64,000 nt of DNA from assembly GCA_017935785.1 (NCBI GenBank), contig JAGBGU010000045.1:34032-98031 (forward strand), in the 5' to 3' direction. How positions within the stretch are numbered: position 1 is the first letter of the stretch; each line of letters starts with the position of its first letter. The DNA is from Bacteroidaceae bacterium (GTDB taxonomy: Bacteria; Bacteroidota; Bacteroidia; Bacteroidales; Bacteroidaceae). The notes beneath the pieces were generated by a model. The model had not been told where the DNA came from. It did no database searches and saw only the letters and a program-made list of their open reading frames with translations. Shown in pieces: positions 26,589 through 35,146 of this stretch. Made by a program: the position numbers and the translations under genes.

Positions 26589-26620
26589 CTAGTTGTTCTA
26601 GTCTATCTAGGGTTATCTAG
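26589..26620. repeat. CTAG array, 9-10 bp period
   Basis: CTAG at 26589, 26598, 26607 and 26617. Between the broken four-helix gene and the stop of the DUF4493 gene at 26635. In the 610-bp gap 26025-26634 nothing else was seen besides the pseudogene and repeats. Confidence 0.75.
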
Positions 26621-26634
26621 CCTTTCTATTTTGT

Positions 26635-27369
26635 TTATTGGAACTCTCCGTTGTAGGGGTCTCCTGTAACTATTGTAATTAGGTTGGGGTCAATGGGATT
26701 TACATCAAGCGTCAGCGTGGTGTGTGTGCCGGGGGCAATGGTTACGGTGCCTGAGGCACCGGTGATGTCTTGTACATGAGAGTATTGCTTGGCATTGGCA
26801 ACGAGGGTGTAACTTAGTGTGGTGTTTGTGGCTGGGAAATAAGCGACTTGTTCAGCTGATGTTAATGTATGTCCTTTTTCTCCTTCTTTCAGCGTGAGCG
26901 AAGAGAACGTATAAAGTCCTGTGAATTCAGATGATAATTCGATTGTCACCTTTGCATTTTGGGGCGCGCCGAGGGAGAGGGTGACTGGAGTTGTTCCTCC
27001 TGCAGTTACTGTAAATTCATCAGAGGAACCACTATACAACGGCCCGCCATAACCACCATCTACAGCATCAGCATAGGCATTAGTGGCAGAGAGCTTATAA
27101 GTCCCAGCTGGGATAATGGCTTTTCCGTCAGTGAAAGAGAGTTCTTGGCCGTTGCTTAACGTAAATGTATATCCCGTGAAATCCGTCAAAGTCTGTTCTG
27201 TTCGCGTTTCCACTTTTACGAAATCTTCGCCCGAGGACATTTGCAGGCAGAGCACTCCCATTTCCGAGGGAGCCTCTCCTGCTATGTCTTCAGCACTACA
27301 ACCTGTGCATAGCTGACCTATGGCCAGCCATGCGAAGATGAGTAGGGTATGGGGATGAGGGATTTGCAT
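26635..27369 (-). CDS. DUF4493-type surface lipoprotein
   Basis: A 244-residue lipoprotein, lipobox with Cys at 24 (LCTGC). Candidate processing Arg at 56 (VETRTEQ), 32 residues after the Cys. Domain marks: GYTFTLSNGQ strand, AGTYKLSATNAY, GPLYSGSSDEFTV, QNAKVTIELSSEF and LDVNPIDPN at the end. Start ATG overlaps the stop of the upstream gene as TAATG, so translation is coupled. Confidence 0.8.
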   Translation of the reverse strand: MQIPHPHTLLIFAWLAIGQLCTGCSAEDIAGEAPSEMGVLCLQMSSGEDFVKVETRTEQTLTDFTGYTFTLSNGQELSFTDGKAIIPAGTYKLSATNAYADAVDGGYGGPLYSGSSDEFTVTAGGTTPVTLSLGAPQNAKVTIELSSEFTGLYTFSSLTLKEGEKGHTLTSAEQVAYFPATNTTLSYTLVANAKQYSHVQDITGASGTVTIAPGTHTTLTLDVNPIDPNLITIVTGDPYNGEFQ

Positions 27370-28124
27370 TATTGGTTGGTTACTTGTTCGCCTGTGGCTG
27401 CGTCGAATTTGATGGTGCTGCTATTGCCTTCTCCGAATGAATTATCGTATTTGATGGTAACAGAAATCAGACCGTTGTCATTGGCGGTAATAGTAATGAC
27501 ATTGTCGGTGGCAGCGCCTTTCATTGTTATTTCCTGGTTTGTTATGCTTTTGGAACTATTATTATACTTATAAGACAATGAATAAGTAACCTTTTCAGTT
27601 GCATTGAAGAATGCCTCGCTGGGATTCCCTCCTTTTGTGAAAATAAGATTAGTATTAGCGTCTCTCACGGCAGTCAATGTAACTTCTGAGAATGCAATAG
27701 GCATGTCTGATATTGTTACAGTCAGTTTCGCATTTTTTGCTCTTCCGCAATTAATCGTTGCAGGAGCAGTTTCTCCAGCCTTTACCGTAACGTTAGTAAC
27801 CCCTTGATAGAATGCCGCACCATAGTTTTCATTATCTTCTTTCCAAGCGGTTTCACTCGCATAATTCTGGGCATTTACAGTATATGCGCCTGCTTCATAA
27901 GCGGTAGTGCTAGCCCATGTTTTTGATTCGGATTCGCCATTTTTCGTCGTTGTGATTGTCCAGCCACTCAGATCATCTACATCTACCTCCGCTCTGGTAA
28001 CCATAACAGGATCATTACTCACATTCACATCAATATAACCATAGTTATCTACGGGATTGAGGTCTTCGTTGCTTACGCAGGCGGTCATGGCCAGGGTAAG
28101 GGCTGCTAAATAAATCTTTTTCAT
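27369..28124 (-). CDS. DUF4493-type surface lipoprotein
   Basis: A 251-residue lipoprotein. The ATG at 28124 gives a proper signal peptide (MKKIYLAALTLAMTAC, Cys 16); longer in-frame starts would read through the palindrome at 28163. Candidate processing Arg at 44 (PVMVTRAEV), 28 residues after the Cys. Domain marks: GYIDVNVSNDPV strand, AGAYTVNAQNYAS, AAFYQGVTNVTV, KNAKLTVTISDMPIAFSEV and SVTIKYDNSF. It follows the outer membrane barrel gene by 68 bp. Confidence 0.8.
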   Translation of the reverse strand: MKKIYLAALTLAMTACVSNEDLNPVDNYGYIDVNVSNDPVMVTRAEVDVDDLSGWTITTTKNGESESKTWASTTAYEAGAYTVNAQNYASETAWKEDNENYGAAFYQGVTNVTVKAGETAPATINCGRAKNAKLTVTISDMPIAFSEVTLTAVRDANTNLIFTKGGNPSEAFFNATEKVTYSLSYKYNNSSKSITNQEITMKGAATDNVITITANDNGLISVTIKYDNSFGEGNSSTIKFDAATGEQVTNQ

Positions 28125-28162
28125 TTTTGTATGTGTTTTATTTGTTAATAATCCTTGCATTG

Positions 28163-28187
28163 CGGACACGTCATGCCGTGTCCCTAC
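28163..28187. repeat. short GGACACG palindrome, copy 2
   Basis: CGGACACG, TCATGC, CGTGTCC, CTACG. Perfect 7-bp arms; similar to 22942-22968. Lies between two genes of the cluster. Confidence 0.65.
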
Positions 28188-28192
28188 GTTTA

Positions 28193-29041
28193 TTAATAAT
28201 TTAATGTCAATCCGCATTGTATGTTGGCGATGTCAATGAGGCTGTTGATGCGGAAATCGTTTTCCTTTATCGACTCGCCATCGCGGTTCTTTTCGTGTTG
28301 GAGGGCATAGTTCATGTTGGCAAGGCCCACGGAGAGGTCTATGCTGGCATGGTTGTTTAGTGCCACGGCTATGCCGGGACGGATGCCCAGACGGATTTGG
28401 TTCAGGGAGAAGTTGGAGCGGAAGGCTGTGTCGTCCCTGTCGCTCAGTACATGGCCGTTGCCGCCTTGATAGCCCAGGGTAATGTCCGTGAAGAATGCCC
28501 AGCGCAACTTGCGGTCAATAGGTACATATCCGCGCCAGAAGGCCTCGGCATTGTAGAAGGTGTGGGTATAGTCCACGTTGCGATAGGTGTGAACCAGTGT
28601 TTCATCCTCGTATTGTGTGAAGAACGGTTTCTTCCCGTTGGTCTCGCTGTAGCCCACACGCAGGCCGATAATGCAGTTGTTTCCCACGGCATATCCCATA
28701 TAGGGTTGGAAGGTGAATCCCTTTATGCGCATATCGGCCTGTTCCATTCCGTTGAACACCAGATCGGTGTGGTTGCTGTTCATGGTCAGATAGCCCACTC
28801 CCAAACCGTACACCCAGTTGCCTTGGGGCACAAAGGCGCGCATGCTTCTGCGGCGTTGTGTCAGCGGATCCAGTTGTTCCTCGTTCTGCTGTCCCATGGC
28901 CTTCCCCTTGCTCTTCCGTTGCAGGTAGAGTCGGGCAGGGTCAATGCTCATCCCCTGTTGGGTGGGCGGCATAATCTGTGCCCATCCCATTTGTGCAAGG
29001 AAGAAGCATCCTAATAGTAAAGCTATCTTTTTTATGAACAT
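28193..29041 (-). CDS. outer membrane beta-barrel protein, cluster paralogue 2
   Basis: A 282-residue exported protein. Signal peptide ends MGWAQ. A linker with basic residues (QRRRSMRAFVPQGNWVYGLG, near 68) leads into amphipathic strands such as GFTFQPYMGYAVGNNCIIGL and ends IANIQCGLTLNY with a terminal Tyr, as in outer membrane barrels. It is a clear paralogue of 36864-37736: FVPQGNWVYG matches FIPKGQWMVG and the FQPYMGYAVGNN segment matches AGPYFGYFVANN. Both are followed by cluster lipoproteins, so a role as their export or anchoring partner is a reasonable guess. Confidence 0.78.
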   Translation of the reverse strand: MFIKKIALLLGCFFLAQMGWAQIMPPTQQGMSIDPARLYLQRKSKGKAMGQQNEEQLDPLTQRRRSMRAFVPQGNWVYGLGVGYLTMNSNHTDLVFNGMEQADMRIKGFTFQPYMGYAVGNNCIIGLRVGYSETNGKKPFFTQYEDETLVHTYRNVDYTHTFYNAEAFWRGYVPIDRKLRWAFFTDITLGYQGGNGHVLSDRDDTAFRSNFSLNQIRLGIRPGIAVALNNHASIDLSVGLANMNYALQHEKNRDGESIKENDFRINSLIDIANIQCGLTLNY

Positions 29042-29067
29042 AACTTATCTTGTGTGTTTGTCTTAAC

Positions 29068-29847
29068 TTATTGTACGGTTACGTCGTTGTCTTCCGTGTT
29101 GGTACCGGTATTGGTCTCGAATTCAATTTCCAGATCTCCGCTATTCTCATCGTATTTGATGGTATATTTTGTAATCTTACCCGCAGTTAGATTTATGTCC
29201 TCCTTTGTGTAGTCAATGCGATCGTCGAAACCGCCTTTTGATCCTATAAGTCTGAGCGATATTTTGGGCGCATTGCCATTTTCATCCACATTATAAAATG
29301 CAGTCTTGTCAGTGGTAGAACTTTTGAACACCAATGCTCGACCGTCTTGTGTCGTTGCAGAATATTGAGGGAACTTGGAAGTAAAAGATTCGTCAAAAAT
29401 TACTTGAAATCCGGTGTTTGCCATATTACAATCAATAGTTACCTCTGTAGTCTCATCAGACACAATCTTAAAAGTGGATTCACCGGCAAATCGTATGCTT
29501 CCCCAACCTTCGTTGGCAGTGGTGGATTCGACTGCTGTACAACTTTCTGCAGAAATCTTATAACCTTCTCCAGCAGGCAGCGTGCGGTCTGTGGGGCTCA
29601 ACGAACCAAGGACTTTCTGATCAATCAAAGTTATATTGTCCTTGTCTTTCAGCGTTACCTTAAAAGCATTTACATCTATATCTGTGCTGCGTGTAACGAT
29701 ATCGGTCTGAATATCATCTGCATTCACTGAAAGAGCAAAGGTGCCGTTCCCTGTTGCCGAGGGTTCTGTTGGAACCGCATCGCAAGTGCATCCTGTCTGC
29801 AGGATGGTGCAGACAAGAGCGATGAGTGAAAGATATATTTTTTTCAT
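29068..29847 (-). CDS. DUF4493-type surface lipoprotein
   Basis: A 259-residue lipoprotein with Cys at 20 (LQTGC). Candidate processing Arg at 53 (DIVTRSTDID), 33 residues after the Cys. Strong family marks: GTFALSVNADD strand, AGEGYKISAESCTAVES, IRFAGESTFKI, VTIDCNMANTGFQVIFDESF, and a C-terminal strand TIKYDENSGDLEIEF with an acidic tail. 15 bp after the fimbrillin-like gene. Confidence 0.82.
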   Translation of the reverse strand: MKKIYLSLIALVCTILQTGCTCDAVPTEPSATGNGTFALSVNADDIQTDIVTRSTDIDVNAFKVTLKDKDNITLIDQKVLGSLSPTDRTLPAGEGYKISAESCTAVESTTANEGWGSIRFAGESTFKIVSDETTEVTIDCNMANTGFQVIFDESFTSKFPQYSATTQDGRALVFKSSTTDKTAFYNVDENGNAPKISLRLIGSKGGFDDRIDYTKEDINLTAGKITKYTIKYDENSGDLEIEFETNTGTNTEDNDVTVQ

Positions 29848-29862
29848 ATTTCGTTACTTTTA

Positions 29863-31683
29863 TTATTTGCTGTAGGAAAGGGCAATTTTATAGGTTTTTG
29901 AGTGACTTTGAGCTAAACCATAGTCGCTGATACATTTAACAGAAGTTACCACTGACCCATTTGTTATAAATTCTTTATATCCATTGTATTCTTTCTCAGT
30001 GTTATGCCATGCTTCGTCAAGCGTTTCTTTTAATATTTCTTGTCCGCCTACTTGTATTTTATATGTCACACCAATCTCTTCATAGATGTAAAAGTGATAT
30101 CCTAATTGTAATTTTGTGTTGGCTGGTATAGAAATTCCGTTAAAAGTTATCTCACCACCATTTGCACTTGCAGCATTTCCAATTCTTACATAATTACTTT
30201 CAAAATTAACGTCTCCACTTTCTGACCACAAACTGGATGTAGGAGGTGTGTGATTGAATGGCAAGCCAGTAATGTATACCGTTTTATTTGCAGTTTTGCT
30301 AACGCCATCAAAGGTAACGCTTGCACTCAGCTTGGTTTCTCCCAGCTGGGTAATGGATATGTCATTGTAGTTCGCCACATTGTCACCGGTACTGGCTATT
30401 GTACCGTTAAAATTGTTGTTAAGCGCAAAACCGTATTTGTCATTAGCCAATATAGAGGGTAAAATACCGTGTGCCTGGCATACGATACCGGTTACTGCAT
30501 TCTTGTCCATGCTATTGGCCTTGTCGACATCCCCTGCCAAATAGTAAGAGTATGTGCTGTAGGCATTCAGTGTTACTGAGAACTGGGGGTCTTCAGTAAT
30601 TGTGAACGCAGAAGTGGCATTCATCTGTTTGCCATTAGCTGTAGTATAGGTATATTCCACGGTGTAGTTTCCCTTGGGCAGATAGGGCCAATTGTCATCA
30701 GTATGATCGCTTGTAAGCGTACCTGTAGCCTCTGCCAAAGTGCGGACAATATCTCCGTTACCATTTTTGATAACCGCCCTCCATGCCTTGTCGGATACAG
30801 GGGCTGTCAGTGTTACCTGTGTCCCCACCAAAGTGCCGTTATCATAGACATGTTTGGGCGTGATGACAGGTTTGTCAATCAAGTCCACATTGCCCAAGTT
30901 ACATATTACCCCCCCGTTTCCGCCAATAGAGGTATTGCTATGCTGGGAATATGTCTTGCCGTTTGTATCGGTCAGAGTGAGCGTGAACCCCTCAACAGTT
31001 TCGGGAGCTAATACCATATAGTATGCACCTTCCGGGAATGTTGTGCTTTCAGAAGGAGGAAGCAAGGCTATTGTTTTAGCACCTTGTTCGTTTGTTGTCA
31101 CAACAGGACTATAATCTGAATAGTCTACAGTGAGCTGGCCTGCAATAGCAGAATTAGCTGTCAGCTCAATCTTAGCAATGCGGTTGGCTGCGTATGTAGG
31201 TATATTAAGCTTGAACAGTTGGCAGATATTGCGGAAACGTACTTCTGAAGGGCTACCGTCCACATTGCGCGAACCTTTTCCAATGGATAAGTTAAGATTA
31301 GGGCCAAAACCATCCTTTACCGCAGTTTGTTCAGAAGGTAATGTAATTAGAATGGACTTGTTCACATTGTTATCAGCTGCTAAATCGTATGGATACACTG
31401 CGACAAATTCAGCATATTTAGGCGTAATGTTACCTTTAAAACGTGCGGTTCCTTCCTCAACGGCTGCTATAAATTTTGTTTTTGGCGCAATGTAGTCATA
31501 AACAGCCACGGCATCTCCTTCATTCCATACAACTATTTTCCCGTCTTGCAATGAGGTGCGGCTTACTATTTCTGTAGAAGTGTAAAATTCGAGCGAACTT
31601 TGCTCTTCTGCTAAGAATGCATCATCATTCTGGCAGGCTACAATAGCCAGAAGTCCAATTGCGAATATATAATGTCCTTTCAT
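29863..31683 (-). CDS. fimbrillin-like lipoprotein with shared C-terminal module
   Basis: A 606-residue lipoprotein, Cys at 17 (IVACQNDD). Residues ~25-265 look like the fimbrillin/Mfa-like domain of Bacteroidetes type V pili and FimA-like proteins: SSLEFYTSTEIVSRTSLQDG, then KIVVWNEGDAVAVYDY and ITLPSEQT. An Arg lies at the expected processing spot (IVSRTS, about 23 residues after the Cys). Residues ~270-606 are homologous to the C-terminal half of the DUF4493 protein at 33338 (WRAVIKNGNGDIVRTLAEAT vs WKAEVTNAQGETVRIVSGTG; YYLAGDVDKAN vs KYLAGDIEAAN; CISDYGLAQS vs CNNSYGAGQT). So one C-terminal module is attached to two different N-terminal pilin-like domains. Confidence 0.75.
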   Translation of the reverse strand: MKGHYIFAIGLLAIVACQNDDAFLAEEQSSLEFYTSTEIVSRTSLQDGKIVVWNEGDAVAVYDYIAPKTKFIAAVEEGTARFKGNITPKYAEFVAVYPYDLAADNNVNKSILITLPSEQTAVKDGFGPNLNLSIGKGSRNVDGSPSEVRFRNICQLFKLNIPTYAANRIAKIELTANSAIAGQLTVDYSDYSPVVTTNEQGAKTIALLPPSESTTFPEGAYYMVLAPETVEGFTLTLTDTNGKTYSQHSNTSIGGNGGVICNLGNVDLIDKPVITPKHVYDNGTLVGTQVTLTAPVSDKAWRAVIKNGNGDIVRTLAEATGTLTSDHTDDNWPYLPKGNYTVEYTYTTANGKQMNATSAFTITEDPQFSVTLNAYSTYSYYLAGDVDKANSMDKNAVTGIVCQAHGILPSILANDKYGFALNNNFNGTIASTGDNVANYNDISITQLGETKLSASVTFDGVSKTANKTVYITGLPFNHTPPTSSLWSESGDVNFESNYVRIGNAASANGGEITFNGISIPANTKLQLGYHFYIYEEIGVTYKIQVGGQEILKETLDEAWHNTEKEYNGYKEFITNGSVVTSVKCISDYGLAQSHSKTYKIALSYSK

Positions 31684-31695
31684 GTCCTTCTTGTT

Positions 31696-32589
31696 TTAAT
31701 TGTATTGGTCATAATCTACTTCCGTACCATCTGTGTGGAAATCATCGTTGCCTCCGATAGCATCAGTCGCTCCGTCATCCTGGATGATATTTTCTGGTCC
31801 CAAATTCAGTTCGTTATTTACATAAAGGTCATCATCGTTTACATTTACGGTCAGGTTGAAGAAACCGGAGTCGTATGCCAGATTCAGACGCACCATTTTT
31901 GCACGGCTTAATGAAACAGTCCCCTCTTTTGTAATGGTCTTGTTGTCATTAGCGACAATAATCGTATAATGAATGGTACGTGTTTCACCTTCATTCACAT
32001 TAAAATAGGCCACTTGTCCATCTGTGGAAACACCATTTTCAGTTTTCCCGGCATTGTCATAATTCCAAATGAGTCCGCGGTCGGCATCAGAGAGCGTAAC
32101 TGTACACGATTTCTTGAAATAGTTGCTTAACGAAGGGTTGATGATTACGCAGAGAGAAGCGTTGACCACGCTCATGCCAACTTTGACTTTGGTCGTTGCC
32201 CCCTTGTTGATTCCGAATTCGGCGGATGAACCTGTAAAGCGTTTCTGCCCCCAGTTGTTGTTATTACTTTCTGCATCAGATTCGGTGCAACTTTCGGCAT
32301 AGACCTTATAGCCCTGGCCTACAGGGAAACGCATATCCATTGTGCCTAAGGTTTGCGGACCACGTATAATCCTCTCTCCCTGACTTACTGTAATCAAGAA
32401 GTTTTTTGCCTCTTCGGGAGAAATGGTTGTGGTTGTGCTGCGGGTCGGTGCCGTACCGGTGAACGCCAGTTCAATCTTGCCATCCTTATCCTGTTGACCG
32501 GCTTCGATACCTAATCCTTCCTCGCTTGTACATGCGTTCATTAGGCTTAGGAAGCATATCCATGCAAAATAGTATATTTCCCTTTTCAT
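31696..32589 (-). CDS. DUF4493-type surface lipoprotein
   Basis: A 297-residue lipoprotein, Cys at 20 (LMNAC). Candidate processing Arg at 50 (TAPTRSTTTT), 30 residues after the Cys. Family marks: KIELAFTG strand, EEAKNFLITVSQGERII, QGYKVYAESCTESDAES, KRFTGSSAEFGI, VNASLCVIINPSLSNYF and VAYFNVNEGETRTI. The C-terminal 50 residues are acidic and Asn/Asp-rich (VNVNDDDLYVNNELN), with no recognised fold. 20 bp after the 240-residue family member. Confidence 0.8.
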   Translation of the reverse strand: MKREIYYFAWICFLSLMNACTSEEGLGIEAGQQDKDGKIELAFTGTAPTRSTTTTISPEEAKNFLITVSQGERIIRGPQTLGTMDMRFPVGQGYKVYAESCTESDAESNNNNWGQKRFTGSSAEFGINKGATTKVKVGMSVVNASLCVIINPSLSNYFKKSCTVTLSDADRGLIWNYDNAGKTENGVSTDGQVAYFNVNEGETRTIHYTIIVANDNKTITKEGTVSLSRAKMVRLNLAYDSGFFNLTVNVNDDDLYVNNELNLGPENIIQDDGATDAIGGNDDFHTDGTEVDYDQYN

Positions 32590-32609
32590 CTTGTATTTAT
32601 TTTATCCTA

Positions 32610-33332
32610 TCAGAGAGGAACTTTCTGATCCTCTTTTTCTGTATTATCAGTAATTTCAATATCCAGTCCGCCCGAATTGTCATCTGTACCGTAGTAGTAG
32701 GTCATCTGATAAAGTTTGCCACTTTCCACCTTTTTATAGGTAATGGGTGTGGTGTGGTGCGTTATCTGGTCGGTATTGGTGGCAGTCAGTTGGTATGTGA
32801 AGCCGCCTTCTTTTGCATCGAAGTATGCCTTCTCTCCTTCCTTGATGCTGGTCTGCCGTTCCCCGCTTTTTAGGGAGAAAGTATAGGAGGGGAAGAAATC
32901 GTGGAAATATTCGGGCAGGGCCAGTGTGACGGCATAGTTGGTCATGGGCACTTGCAGGTTGGCGTATGTGGTCTGGTCGAAAGCCATTTCCACCTGACAA
33001 CTGCCGTAATAGCAGGCTTCACCGCGTCCGTCATTAGCCTTGCTCCAGTTATCCTGATTCTCCGTATAGGCAACGACCGTAAAGATTCCGGGTAAAAGTA
33101 CCAGTTTGTGGGGTACGCTTCCTGCAGGGTATTGGATAAATATTTCACCATTTTCATTCAGAATTTTCAGGGCCAGATCATTGTCTATGGATCTGGTCTG
33201 ACGCTTAACCACCCCTATACGGGAAAGGTTAAGCTCCAGATAGCAGTTGCCCTGTTCCGGAATGGGTAGTTCGCTTTGGCAGGATGCCAGGGCGAGTAGA
33301 TAAGCGACTATATATAGGGTATATTGTCTCAT
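32610..33332 (-). CDS. DUF4493-type surface lipoprotein
   Basis: A 240-residue lipoprotein, Cys at 18 (LASCQ). Candidate processing Arg at 47 (KRQTRSIDND), 29 residues after the Cys. Family marks: CYLELNLSR strand, LALKILNENGEI, PGIFTVVAYTENQ, ACYYGSCQVEM, MTNYAVTLALPEYFHDFF and AYFDAKEGGFTYQL. 5 bp after the 602-residue gene. Ends DNTEKEDQKVPL. Confidence 0.8.
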   Translation of the reverse strand: MRQYTLYIVAYLLALASCQSELPIPEQGNCYLELNLSRIGVVKRQTRSIDNDLALKILNENGEIFIQYPAGSVPHKLVLLPGIFTVVAYTENQDNWSKANDGRGEACYYGSCQVEMAFDQTTYANLQVPMTNYAVTLALPEYFHDFFPSYTFSLKSGERQTSIKEGEKAYFDAKEGGFTYQLTATNTDQITHHTTPITYKKVESGKLYQMTYYYGTDDNSGGLDIEITDNTEKEDQKVPL

Positions 33333-33337
33333 ATAGG

Positions 33338-35146
33338 TTATTTTCCGTATGAAATATTGATTTTATAAACATCAGTGCGTGTTTGTCCGGCACCGTAGCT
33401 GTTGTTGCATTGGATGGATGTGGCAACATTCGAAGTCTCAAAAGAGGTAACACCAGTAAATGGGTAGTCGTTGGTGTTTCCTGCACCCCCATTATGGGTG
33501 TGGCTAATTATTTCGTCATTACCTAAATGTGTTGTAAACGTGGTGCCCATGGTGGCTGGATGTATGACTATATTGTAATCCACCGTCAAAATAGTACCTT
33601 TGGGAACGGCAATGTTGTTAAATTCCATATGCCGGTCCTCTCCGCCCCACATCCAATTGTTTTGTCCCATGCGTACATATGTGTCCGAGAAGGTGACGTT
33701 TTCCGTTGTTGCTGTCCAACCAGCTGTTTCTGTGGGCGGTTCTGCCTTTAGTGGAATGCCAGTAATGAGGAAACTTTTATTAGCTTTGGCTACCTCGCCG
33801 GCAAATTCAGCTGTTGCATAGAGCACATAAGGCACTGTGTTTGCCTTGAGCTTCTGTTGACTCAAATTTTGAGTGTTATTCGTGGTTGTTTGTGTTTCCC
33901 CATTGAAAGTATAGGTCATCTTATACCCGTAACGTTGATTGGCCGTAAGTGAGGGAGATATGTTCACGCTTACCTGCGGTTCGTAAAGCGTATATCCGTC
34001 TGCTGCGTTGGCGGCTTCGATGTCACCGGCAAGGTATTTGTCATAGGAAGTATAACCGTTTATATTAGCAGTGAGTGTGGGACTTCCCACGATAAATTCA
34101 CGGCTGCTTACCTTGTTTTCCCCACTTTCCTTTATCAGGTAATATGTGGCCTTGTATTTTCCGGCTGGGAGGTATGGCCATACAGATGTAGATTTATATT
34201 CGGAGAATAAGGCACCTGTACCGCTTACTATACGGACGGTTTCGCCCTGTGCATTGGTTACCTCCGCCTTCCACTCCATGCCAGGATAGTTGTTGCTGAA
34301 GGTAAGGTTAGTGCCTACCAGCATGTTGTCTTCGTTATACTGGTGTAAAGGTATGACGGTTGAAACCGGCAGCCAAGAGAGGGGGATAGTTTCGTCCAAC
34401 TGGACAGTGGTAACTTCTGCCTTGCCAATGTTTACGCCTAGTGCACTTTCGGGGTCGGGCAGGGTCAGTGTCAGCTTGGCATGGTCGGCAGCCTGGAAAA
34501 CATCAGGGATATCATTATGATCCAGCTCTATGGACACCATGCGGCCGCCGTCGGCTTTTAATGTGCCATAAAAATAGAACTGCGGTTGGCTTCCGGCAGG
34601 GAAGTAAATGCTTGTGGCTGTCTGTTCCTTGTTGATGCCCATGGAATAGTTGCCAATCTGGACCAATAGTCCGTATTCCTCGTAGAATCTGTCGAAACGT
34701 GCGGTCTCATCTGCGTTTCTGCCGAAAATCACGGACACCAATGCGTTACCCACTTTGCAGGGGATGGATACCGTTGTGGATTCATCCTTGTTAACCGTGG
34801 CTTCTGCGCTACCTATATAATAAGGAGTGTCACGTCCTATGATGACATCTTCGCCAAAGGTGGCGGTAATGTCATACGTTCCCACCTTTACGGGCATCTC
34901 TTCCTGGAATGCACCCTCATAGGCAGTGTATTGCGAACCCTGGCGTTGTATCTTCAGTTGAAAATTTTCCGCCAACGGTTTGCCTAATTCAGAAGGTGTG
35001 GCCCTGCTTTCCGTTTGGGTGGAAACCTTGTCAATTGACAGTCGCAGCTTTCCATTGGCCAATGACAAGCCGTCCTCTTGTACGCAACCGACAAGAAGGG
35101 ATGTCATCAGAAGTAGGGTGAATATGACTATATGTCGCTGTTTCAT
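33338..35146 (-). CDS. DUF4493 lipoprotein with shared C-terminal module
   Basis: A 602-residue lipoprotein, Cys at 21 (LLVGC). Residues ~30-250 are the DUF4493-type domain: GKLRLSIDKVSTQTESR with candidate processing Arg at 48 (27 after the Cys), ENFQLKIQRQGSQY, VGTYDITATFGED, PYYIGSAEATV, IPCKVGNALVSVIFG. Residues ~260-602 form a second part homologous to the C-terminal half of the fimbrillin-like protein at 29863 and ending YKINISYGK (vs YKIALSYSK). Its start overlaps the stop of the PCMD lipoprotein gene upstream as TAATG. Function unknown; the extra module may be an adhesin or tip domain. Confidence 0.8.
   Translation of the reverse strand: MKQRHIVIFTLLLMTSLLVGCVQEDGLSLANGKLRLSIDKVSTQTESRATPSELGKPLAENFQLKIQRQGSQYTAYEGAFQEEMPVKVGTYDITATFGEDVIIGRDTPYYIGSAEATVNKDESTTVSIPCKVGNALVSVIFGRNADETARFDRFYEEYGLLVQIGNYSMGINKEQTATSIYFPAGSQPQFYFYGTLKADGGRMVSIELDHNDIPDVFQAADHAKLTLTLPDPESALGVNIGKAEVTTVQLDETIPLSWLPVSTVIPLHQYNEDNMLVGTNLTFSNNYPGMEWKAEVTNAQGETVRIVSGTGALFSEYKSTSVWPYLPAGKYKATYYLIKESGENKVSSREFIVGSPTLTANINGYTSYDKYLAGDIEAANAADGYTLYEPQVSVNISPSLTANQRYGYKMTYTFNGETQTTTNNTQNLSQQKLKANTVPYVLYATAEFAGEVAKANKSFLITGIPLKAEPPTETAGWTATTENVTFSDTYVRMGQNNWMWGGEDRHMEFNNIAVPKGTILTVDYNIVIHPATMGTTFTTHLGNDEIISHTHNGGAGNTNDYPFTGVTSFETSNVATSIQCNNSYGAGQTRTDVYKINISYGK

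Noticed and set aside
28397..29014. 205-codon plus-strand frame opposite the barrel gene
   Set aside because: Antisense shadow of a signal-peptide-bearing barrel protein.
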